This document shows positions 6,154 through 10,564 of a stretch of DNA of 10,564 nt, one piece after another (the first letter of the stretch is position 1; the number at the start of each line of letters is the position of its first letter). The stretch covers positions 2,577 through 13,140 of the forward strand of contig JAUMYR010000074.1 of the NCBI GenBank assembly GCA_030528545.1, given 5' to 3'. The position numbers and the translations under genes were made by a program. Source of the stretch: Propionibacteriaceae bacterium. GTDB lineage: Bacteria > Actinomycetota > Actinomycetes > Propionibacteriales > Propionibacteriaceae. The notes below the pieces were generated by a model. The model made no database searches, was not told the DNA's origin, and saw nothing but the letters and a program-made list of their open reading frames with translations.

Positions 6154-7402
6154 ATGTACGCACTCCTTCCGGCACCACTCTAGCCCGTGGCTGCGGCCTC
6201 CTCGGAGGCAGCGGCAGCAACGCGACCACACTGTATCCGCCCTCTGGACGCCTCCCGGCCACCAGAGTCCCACCCATGGTCATGACACGTTCCCGCATCC
6301 CCTTGAGCCCCGAACCGGCCCCATCGGAGCTGGCGGAACTGCCATCGCCGTCATCGGTGATCTCTACCCGAAGGAAACGTGACGTGGCCTGAAGCTTCAC
6401 GGTGGCGCGGGCGTCTGGCCCGGCGTGTTTGAGCACATTGGTGACGCTCTCTTGGACGATGCGGTAGACCGTCAGCCCGAGCGTGGTCGGCACCTCAGGC
6501 AGCCATGCTGGCGGAACATAGCTGATCCGGTCCCCGGCCTTGGCCAGCATCTCCGGCAGGTCGGCCAGCCCAGGAGTCGGGGTGTACTCAGCCGCCGGAG
6601 GGGCGTCAGAGCGCAGGACGCCGACGATGCGGCGCATCTCGCCAAGCGCCTCGCGTCCGGTCTCGGCGATGGTGCCGAGCACTTCCTCTGCCCGTTCCGG
6701 ATATTTGGACGCCAGCGCCTTACCTCCCTCGGCCTGCACAATCATGACCGACAGCGAGTGCGCGACGATGTCGTGCAACTCCCTAGCGATCTCGGTCCTG
6801 GCCTTGGTCTCAGCGATCCGGGCCGCCTGTTCCCTGGACTGGACGGCACGCTGGTACCGTTCCACCGCGAAGTCCTGCTGCGCCTTCCGGGTCCGCGCCG
6901 TCTCCTGCACCCGGCGTCCCACCATGTAGGGAGACAGCACCAGGCCGATACAGATCGCCACCATCAAGGCGAACGCGATCGACAGGGCCGCGCTGGAGGT
7001 ACCGCTCAGCAGCGTCCACCGAGCCGGACCGATGATCGAGGCCGCCGTCCCGACCACGACGCTGATCCGGGCCCGCGGCCCCTGCACCCAGCGCGCGACG
7101 TGATAGATCGCGATTGGGACCGCCGCGATCGCGGGCAGCGGGAACGGGACCGCCGCCACCGTGTACAGGCCACCGAGTGTCATCAGCCCCAGCATGATGA
7201 GCGGGTAGTGACGCCTCAGCGCCAACGGCAGGATCAGCGCGGTCGAGGCGATCAGCGCTCCCGCGGGCATGATCTCAGGCCCGGTGTCGTAGGCGGGGAA
7301 GGGCAGCCCAAGCAGGACCCACATCACTGCCGGGAGCAGGAAGTCGGCCGCCCAGGGGAGGTCCCGGTTCTCCGCAACCTCGAAACGCTCGATGAATCGC
7401 AT
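6056..7402 (-). CDS. Sensor histidine kinase, HisKA_3 (LiaS/DesK-like), 3' end probably frameshifted
   Basis: This is a membrane histidine kinase of the NarL-partner class. Hydrophobic segments spread over about residues 16-160 form the membrane sensor with almost no extracytoplasmic domain, as in intramembrane-sensing kinases. A coiled linker (about 165-205) leads to the dimerisation and phospho-acceptor box ARELHDIVAHSLSVMI with H210. The ATPase domain shows N322 (N-box ESVTNVLKHAG), ITDDGDG (348-354) and GSGLKGMRERV (363-373). The protein is functionally complete by about residue 398. Beyond that the frame continues for 50 Arg/Pro-rich residues and overlaps the regulator gene by 98 bases. 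A one-base change near 6206-6212 would instead give the ending ASEEAAATG and a TAG at 6180-6182, leaving a 26-base gap with the regulator ribosome binding site. The ATG at 7402 follows GGGGAC; no better start is visible. Confidence 0.9.
   Translation of the reverse strand: MRFIERFEVAENRDLPWAADFLLPAVMWVLLGLPFPAYDTGPEIMPAGALIASTALILPLALRRHYPLIMLGLMTLGGLYTVAAVPFPLPAIAAVPIAIYHVARWVQGPRARISVVVGTAASIIGPARWTLLSGTSSAALSIAFALMVAICIGLVLSPYMVGRRVQETARTRKAQQDFAVERYQRAVQSREQAARIAETKARTEIARELHDIVAHSLSVMIVQAEGGKALASKYPERAEEVLGTIAETGREALGEMRRIVGVLRSDAPPAAEYTPTPGLADLPEMLAKAGDRISYVPPAWLPEVPTTLGLTVYRIVQESVTNVLKHAGPDARATVKLQATSRFLRVEITDDGDGSSASSDGAGSGLKGMRERVMTMGGTLVAGRRPEGGYSVVALLPLPPRRPQPRARVVPEGVRTYDDQGDAGRRSGPGQERFQDADRCLRRHDRHR
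6163..6170 (-). promoter_or_regulatory. Ribosome binding site GGAAGGAG of the response regulator
   Basis: GGAAGGAG stands nine bases before the ATG at 6153 and supports that start over upstream alternatives. It lies inside the over-running kinase frame, but in a proper intergenic gap if the kinase really stops at 6180. Confidence 0.75.
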
Positions 7403-7411
7403 CGTGTCCCC

Positions 7412-7417
7412 AGCCTA
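7412..7417 (-). promoter_or_regulatory. Possible -10 box TAGGCT of the kinase-regulator operon
   Basis: TAGGCT on the - strand lies nine bases before the kinase ATG, so the transcript would have a leader of only one to three bases. The same hexamer precedes the ABC operon and the sigma-like gene. I find no clear -35 hexamer. Confidence 0.25.
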
Positions 7418-7442
7418 GGTCCATGCCCATCGCCGGGTAGTC

Positions 7443-7454
7443 AGACCGCGGTCT
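7443..7454 (-). promoter_or_regulatory. Candidate operator, perfect palindrome AGACCGCGGTCT
   Basis: This 12-bp perfect palindrome lies 40 bases upstream of the kinase ATG, around the expected -35 region of the kinase-regulator promoter, in the 84-base gap after the small membrane peptide gene. It could be a site for autoregulation. A second weaker inverted repeat, CGTAG-TGC-CTACG, lies at 7471-7483. Palindromes of this size do occur by chance in GC-rich DNA. Confidence 0.3.
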
Positions 7455-7486
7455 CTCCGAAGGGTTCCGGCGTAGTGCCTACGTCC

Positions 7487-7615
7487 TCACTCCAGCGGGT
7501 CGGTGGCGGCGGCCCACAGTTCGGCCTCCAAACGCATCCGGCGCCGCTCACGCCACGCCATGGCGATGCCCCACACGCCGGCGCCCGCCAACACCCAGAG
7601 CAGTTTGCGCCACAT
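7487..7615 (-). CDS. Small membrane protein, DLW-39 family-like
   Basis: This 42-residue frame starts at the ATG at 7615 and stops at TGA 7487-7489. It encodes MWRKLLWVLAGAGVWGIAMA, then a basic stretch WRERRRMRLEA, then ELWAAATDPLE. One N-terminal transmembrane helix, a positive juxtamembrane patch and an acidic/aromatic tail with (D/E)LWA.ATDP match my memory of the actinobacterial DLW-39 family of about 39 residues, whose function is unknown. Here the Asp of the name-giving DLW is Glu. It starts 12 bases after the galE stop, with only a weak GGGTCC as ribosome binding site, so it is probably co-transcribed with and perhaps coupled to galE. Third codon positions are almost all G or C. I am fairly sure it is a gene and less sure of the family name. 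Confidence 0.75.
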   Translation of the reverse strand: MWRKLLWVLAGAGVWGIAMAWRERRRMRLEAELWAAATDPLE

Positions 7616-7627
7616 GAGCGGACCCGG

Positions 7628-8620
7628 TCAGTAGCCCAGCATCTCTTTGCGGACGGGCAGCCAGGCGATGGCGTCCCGGACCGCGTCCAGTTCGGTCAGC
7701 TCGGCCTTCCAGCCGAGTTTCTCGGACGCCTTAGAGCTCACGGTGTACACCCCGGCGACGTCGCCTGGACGCGGCGGGCCGAACACCACCTTCAGCGGGT
7801 CGCCGGTAATCTGCTCGAAGGACGCTGCGAGCTCCTTCACGGTCACGCCGTTACCGGTGCCGATGTTGAACACCTGGTAGTGGTCGTCCTCGGTCGCGGC
7901 ATCGAAGCCTTCCAGGGCCGCGACGTGGGCTCGGGCGAGGTCCCAGACGTGGATGAAGTCGCGGATGCCAGAACCGTCGCGGGTGGGCCACTCCACCCCG
8001 GTCACGGTGAACTCCGTCTTGTTGACCCAGGCCTCCAGCAGCTTCGCCAGCACGTGGCTCGGGCTGACCAGTTGCTGGCCGCTGCGCAGCTGCGGATCGG
8101 TGCCGATCGGGTTGAAATAGCGCAGGCTCAGCACCCGCAGCTCCGAGGACGCGCGCACCGCGTCCTCCAGGATCAGTTCGACCATGAACTTGGTGCGGGC
8201 ATAGGGCGAGCCGGGCAGCAGCGGGGACTCCTCGGTGACCACGAAGTTCTCGTCCGGGCCGTAGATGGAGGCCGAGGAGCTGAACAGCAGCCGGTGCACG
8301 AAGTTGCGTTTCATGGAGTTGACCAGCTCGATCGTCTTGCTGACGTTGTTCTCGTAGTAGCCGAGCGGGTCCTCGACCGATTCGGGCACGACGATCCGTG
8401 CGGCGCAGTGCACGACGGCGTCGATGACGTGGTCGGTGAAGATTCGATCCAGCAGCGCGGCGTCGGCGATGTCCCCCTCGTAGCAGGGACGCTGGCCGAC
8501 GAACTCGCGGCGCCCGGTGGAAAAGTCGTCGAGGATGACGACCTCGTGCCCGGCGTCCTCACATGCGGACGCGACAGTGCTACCGATGTACCCGGCTCCG
8601 CCGGTAATCAGAACCTTCAT
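7628..8620 (-). CDS. galE: UDP-glucose 4-epimerase
   Basis: This 330-residue cytoplasmic enzyme interconverts UDP-glucose and UDP-galactose with bound NAD. It serves galactose use (Leloir pathway) and supplies UDP-galactose for wall polysaccharides and glycoconjugates. It is an extended short-chain dehydrogenase. The NAD-binding GGAGYIGS is at residues 7-14, with D31/D32 after the second strand (VVILDDFSTG). HCAARIVVPESV (71-82), SSSASIYG with the catalytic Ser near 116, YARTK with Y140 and K144, RYFNPIG (167-173) and RDGSGIRDFIHVWDLA (214-229) follow in the usual order. The length is normal for the family and no key residue is missing. The ATG at 8620 follows GAAAGGGG by four bases. There is no gal operon here: galT and galK are absent, so a role in supplying sugar nucleotides for the envelope is as likely as galactose breakdown. 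A related epimerase specificity cannot be excluded. Confidence 0.95.
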   Translation of the reverse strand: MKVLITGGAGYIGSTVASACEDAGHEVVILDDFSTGRREFVGQRPCYEGDIADAALLDRIFTDHVIDAVVHCAARIVVPESVEDPLGYYENNVSKTIELVNSMKRNFVHRLLFSSSASIYGPDENFVVTEESPLLPGSPYARTKFMVELILEDAVRASSELRVLSLRYFNPIGTDPQLRSGQQLVSPSHVLAKLLEAWVNKTEFTVTGVEWPTRDGSGIRDFIHVWDLARAHVAALEGFDAATEDDHYQVFNIGTGNGVTVKELAASFEQITGDPLKVVFGPPRPGDVAGVYTVSSKASEKLGWKAELTELDAVRDAIAWLPVRKEMLGY

Positions 8621-8640
8621 GATTCCCCTTTCTGCCGGTC

Positions 8641-8646
8641 ATTGTA
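8641..8646 (-). promoter_or_regulatory. Possible -10 box TACAAT of galE
   Basis: TACAAT on the - strand matches five of six bases of TATAAT and stands out in this GC-rich gap. It lies 20 bases before the galE ATG, so transcription would begin near 8634 with a short leader that includes GAAAGGGG. No good -35 hexamer is visible at 17 bases. This suggests galE is not solely dependent on read-through from the membrane protein gene. Confidence 0.4.
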
Positions 8647-8652
8647 TGGCAG

Positions 8653-8664
8653 GCGACCGGTCGC
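8653..8664 (-). promoter_or_regulatory. Candidate operator, perfect palindrome GCGACCGGTCGC
   Basis: This 12-bp perfect palindrome lies just upstream of the possible galE -10 box, in the promoter spacer. A further copy of its half, CCGGTC, lies at 8635-8640 on the other side of the -10 box, so inverted GACCGG/CCGGTC copies bracket the promoter. It also falls just after the membrane protein stop, but with no loop or U-run it is a poor terminator. Confidence 0.35.
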
Positions 8665-8669
8665 GGAGG

Positions 8670-9563
8670 TCAGGACGAGGGCGTCCAGGAGAAGAGCTCG
8701 TTGCCCTCAGCGTCCAGCAGGCGGGCGGTGTAGCGGCCAGCCGTGTGGAAGCGGGACGCCCGGCGAAACAGCTGACCGGCACCGAAGAGATAGCCGCCCT
8801 GCACGCTGAGGCGCACCTCGCCAGGGGAGCTCTGCTCGGTCACCACGAGGGTGGCCGCCCTGGCCGCCACGTCCTCTGGCACCTCCGACAGGCGACCGAA
8901 GCCCCCGACGATCTCGTAACTCCGGCGCTGCCCGCGACGCGGCGCGGTGGGACCGGGGTCGTCTGGGAACTCGGGGTCCTCCTCAAGCCCCTCACTGATA
9001 ATCACCCCAGTATCCGGTTCGAATCCGAACCAGACCTGGCTCCGGCTGGCTGAGATCTGGCAGGCCAGCAGCCAGCCGTTGCGGCTGGTGAACAGCCCGT
9101 TCCACGTCTCGGTGCCCTCCATACTGGAGGCGACCTCACCGAACCGTGGCGTCCAGCCATCCAGCGAGGCCATGCCCGCCAGGCCAGCGCAGGCCTTCGC
9201 CGGGTCTTCCGGGGGCAGGGTGGGCGGAGGCTTGACGCTCCTGCGGGTCAGCCCAACGATGCACGCCGATTCCGGCCCCAAACCCGAGGACACCACCTCC
9301 CCAGGGCTGCGCAGGCTGTCGAAGCCGTCGTCCTGGTAATTGCCGCACTGCTCCCGGACCGAATCGGGAGGCACGAGGTACTCCCCCCAGTGCCCGGCGG
9401 TGTCCAGCGGCGGGACGCTGGCCGGTTGCGTCACCCCGGTCCACAGCCCGGCCAGCGCCAGCGGCACCACGAACCAGAACCTCCACCGGGGCCTGCGGGC
9501 CGGGATCAGCGGTGCTTCGCCCCTCGGGTGCAGTGCCGCGAGTTCGGCGTCCAAGCTCGTCAT
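8670..9563 (-). CDS. Single-pass membrane protein, unknown function, partner of sigma-like protein
   Basis: I do not recognise a named family for this 297-residue protein. A short cytoplasmic N-terminus (about 1-28, with an Arg-rich end RRPRWR) leads to one transmembrane helix (about 29-45, FWFVVPLALAGLW). The remaining 250 residues should lie outside the membrane. They carry four cysteines (C73, C101, C125, C168), enough for two disulphides. There is a Pro-rich stretch (112-121), an acidic linker (192-204) and a C-terminal part (about 246-293) of alternating hydrophobic residues that looks like a small beta domain. Its ATG overlaps the stop of the upstream sigma-like gene as ATGA, so the two are translationally coupled and probably act together. 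That arrangement recalls a sigma factor with a membrane sensor, but no zinc-binding anti-sigma motif (HxxxCxxC) is present and the cytoplasmic part is very short. Confidence 0.75.
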   Translation of the reverse strand: MTSLDAELAALHPRGEAPLIPARRPRWRFWFVVPLALAGLWTGVTQPASVPPLDTAGHWGEYLVPPDSVREQCGNYQDDGFDSLRSPGEVVSSGLGPESACIVGLTRRSVKPPPTLPPEDPAKACAGLAGMASLDGWTPRFGEVASSMEGTETWNGLFTSRNGWLLACQISASRSQVWFGFEPDTGVIISEGLEEDPEFPDDPGPTAPRRGQRRSYEIVGGFGRLSEVPEDVAARAATLVVTEQSSPGEVRLSVQGGYLFGAGQLFRRASRFHTAGRYTARLLDAEGNELFSWTPSS

Positions 9564-10126
9564 CGGAGTCCCGGGCCTTCCGGGCGGCGGAAGGCATCCG
9601 GGTTGGCGACCCGGACCCGGACGAAGCCCTCGGCGTCCTCTTCGGGTTCCCGGGAGGCCCTCCTGGGCTGGGCCCGCTGAGCCTGGGCCGCGGCGTCCCA
9701 GGCGCCCGCGTCACCCTCCCCGACCGGTGGGGACGCCTGGGTTAGGGCCGCCCGCACTCCTTCCAGGGCGCTTACCCGGCGTCTGGCGGCCTCCTCCTGC
9801 GGCAGGCCCACGTCCTGGGCGGAGGCGTCGGCGAGCAGGGCCCGTTCCACCGGTGGCAGGGTCAGGATCGCCCCCAACAGCTGGGTGCGACGGTCCCGCG
9901 GGGAGCCGGGAAACAGCACCAGCCCACTGACCGAGCCAGACTCCTTCAGCAGCCTCCGGATCGCCCGGCGCCGCGTGGCCTCGGAACGGACCCGCCGGGG
10001 CAGGCTCCGCAGCGCCCCGGCCAGCGCCAGGTCGGCGTCCCTCTCGTCCCCGAAGAGGAAGAGGGCCTGCCTCCGCAACCCGGGCAGCACGTCAGCCAAG
10101 AACTGTTCCCGTGCGACCCTGCCCAT
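9560..10126 (-). CDS. Degenerate sigma-70 (SigE/ECF-like) protein, no clear DNA-binding motif
   Basis: This 188-residue, Arg- and Ala-rich protein resembles a reduced ECF sigma factor. Residues 8-45 (FLADVLPGLRRQALFLFGDE, then the DADLALAGAL helix) read like region 2 of SigE-type sigma factors, where the usual pattern is LLR.A.LL.GD...AEDL.Q.AL. Residues 83-128 (LLGAILTLPPVERALLA, then RRRVSALEGVRAAL) read like region 4, usually AL..LP..QR......; the GTVKSR-type recognition helix is not recognisable. The last 60 residues are low-complexity and charged. It may therefore be an inactive paralogue or an adaptor rather than a working sigma factor. The ATG at 10126 lies six bases after TAGGCT and has no ribosome binding site, so it may be leaderless. 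It is coupled to the membrane protein by an ATGA overlap. The coding call is firm, the sigma link is tentative. Confidence 0.7.
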   Translation of the reverse strand: MGRVAREQFLADVLPGLRRQALFLFGDERDADLALAGALRSLPRRVRSEATRRRAIRRLLKESGSVSGLVLFPGSPRDRRTQLLGAILTLPPVERALLADASAQDVGLPQEEAARRRVSALEGVRAALTQASPPVGEGDAGAWDAAAQAQRAQPRRASREPEEDAEGFVRVRVANPDAFRRPEGPGLR

Positions 10127-10132
10127 GCGATA

Positions 10133-10138
10133 AGCCTA
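10133..10138 (-). promoter_or_regulatory. Possible -10 box TAGGCT, leaderless start of sigma-like gene
   Basis: TAGGCT ends six bases before the A of the ATG at 10126, the usual distance from a -10 box to a transcription start. No Shine-Dalgarno sequence lies between them (only TATCGC). A leaderless mRNA beginning at the AUG would fit, a common arrangement in actinobacteria. No clear -35 hexamer is seen. Confidence 0.35.
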
Positions 10139-10179
10139 GCCACAACCGCGGAAAGGGCCAGCCGGGGCAGCCATGGCTT

Positions 10180-10196
10180 CCCTGTTAGGCACAGGG
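10180..10196 (-). terminator. Weak hairpin after the winged-helix gene
   Basis: CCCTGT-TAGGC-ACAGGG makes a 6-bp stem with a 5-base loop, 11 bases beyond the stop of the winged-helix gene. A 10-bp palindrome, AGCCATGGCT, follows at 10169-10178. There is no U-run, so termination is uncertain; these may instead be sites for the promoter of the sigma-like gene. Confidence 0.25.
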
Positions 10197-10207
10197 TCCG
10201 AGCGAGA

Positions 10208-10564
10208 TCAATCGCGCGTTTCCTGTTCGGACAAGAGTGCGCGCCCCAGTTCAGTGATCCGATAACGCTGAGCCCTGCTTCGGGGCTTGTCAGGCCGCGT
10301 CATTTCAAGCAACCCCTTCTCGACAAGGGGCGCGACGTGCCGGGTATAGTTCTGTGACAGCGGTTTGAGACCTGCGGCCGCCAGCAGCTGATCCCGATGC
10401 ACCGGAGCTGACGCTGCAGCGCGCAACATCACTACATCATACCTACCAACATGCCTACCGGCGCCTCCGTGACCGTAGGTATCATGACGCCTCCCTAGGA
10501 CGCCGGGGTGATGGTCGTCCACGAAGATGGTTACCCTAACCCGATCCATCACCTCCTCAATCAC
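10208..10564 (-). CDS. C-terminal part of a winged-helix protein, perhaps AlbA_2/RecG-like ATP-binding regulator (partial)
   Basis: The frame is open to the window edge, and the GTG in the last three bases is probably just an internal valine, so the gene is taken as 5'-truncated. The visible 118 residues start with a strand-like segment (EEVMDRVRVTIFV). From about residue 44 a winged helix-turn-helix follows: VVMLRAAASAPVHRDQLLAA, a recognition region near LSQNYTRHVAPLVEKGLLEM, and the wing RPDKPRSRAQRYRITELGRALL. The DKPxSRxQxYR(I/L)T wing is what I associate with the C-terminus of Schlafen AlbA_2/HATPase_c_4 proteins and some Fic proteins. In AlbA_2 proteins a short F.VTL-like strand comes before it, as here. 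If so, the missing N-terminal part would hold the ATP- or nucleic-acid-binding domain. The DNA-binding fold is likely, the parent family is a guess. Its stop lies 81 bases upstream of the sigma-like gene on the same strand. Confidence 0.6.
   Translation of the reverse strand: MIEEVMDRVRVTIFVDDHHPGVLGRRHDTYGHGGAGRHVGRYDVVMLRAAASAPVHRDQLLAAAGLKPLSQNYTRHVAPLVEKGLLEMTRPDKPRSRAQRYRITELGRALLSEQETRD

Noticed and set aside
6154..6273. Longer response regulator start at 6273 (40 extra residues)
   Set aside because: The extra residues are a shifted reading of the kinase 3' end, the receiver domain begins at the ATG at 6153, and the ribosome binding site is at 6163-6170.
6425..8809. A very long open frame on the + strand (about 794 codons) across the kinase, the small peptide gene and galE
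   Set aside because: It lies antisense to three well-supported genes, its product is rich in Arg, His, Gln and Gly with no domain, and long antisense frames are common in GC-rich DNA because stop codons are rare there.
9340..9930. A + strand open frame of about 196 codons across the membrane protein and sigma-like genes
   Set aside because: Its product is Pro/Arg/Gly-rich without domains, while the - strand pair has an ATGA overlap and typical codon use.
1..10564. CRISPR arrays, tRNA or rRNA genes, insertion sequences, phage or integration sites
   Set aside because: I looked for regularly spaced repeats, tRNA cloverleaf parts, transposase or integrase motifs and terminal inverted repeats and saw none.

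Overview
The window is high-GC, gene-dense DNA with GTG as well as ATG starts, strong third-position G/C bias, short spacers, TGATG and ATGA gene overlaps and GGAAGGAG-type ribosome binding sites. The protein families fit an actinomycete: a DUF3060 lipoprotein, a DLW-39-like miniprotein, a LiaS/DesK-type kinase with a NarL-type regulator, and a MacB-like ABC exporter. The order Streptosporangiales is a guess that I cannot prove from this sequence.

Layout. One MFS transporter gene lies on the + strand (39-1250). Everything else is on the - strand and is read from right to left. (a) 10564-10208 is the C-terminal piece of a winged-helix protein cut by the window edge. (b) 10126-8670 is a coupled pair: a degenerate sigma-70-like protein and a single-pass membrane protein with four extracytoplasmic cysteines. 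(c) 8620-7487 holds galE (UDP-glucose 4-epimerase) followed by a 42-residue DLW-39-like membrane peptide gene. (d) 7402-5497 is a two-component system of histidine kinase then response regulator. (e) 5402-4713 encodes a DUF3060 lipoprotein followed by a convincing hairpin terminator. (f) 4454-1258 encodes an ABC ATPase and an 814-residue FtsX/MacB-type permease, whose 3' end faces the MFS gene with a 7-base gap.

How it may work together. Parts (d) to (f) look like a cell-envelope sensing and response locus. The kinase and regulator sit just upstream of a surface lipoprotein and a MacB-like exporter of the kind used for peptide, lipoprotein or antibiotic export. Two 14-bp inverted repeats of the form TCG-N8-CGA lie upstream of the lipoprotein gene and at the predicted start of the ABC operon transcript. 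They are candidate sites for the regulator or another repressor; this link is inference.

Most notable points: the kinase frame runs 98 bases into the regulator gene and looks frameshifted at its very end; a 42-codon gene is hidden between galE and the kinase; the sigma-like protein has lost a recognisable DNA-binding motif but keeps a translationally coupled membrane partner; and TAGGCT recurs as a possible -10 box close to three start codons, one of which looks leaderless. I see no tRNA, rRNA, CRISPR array, insertion sequence or attachment site.
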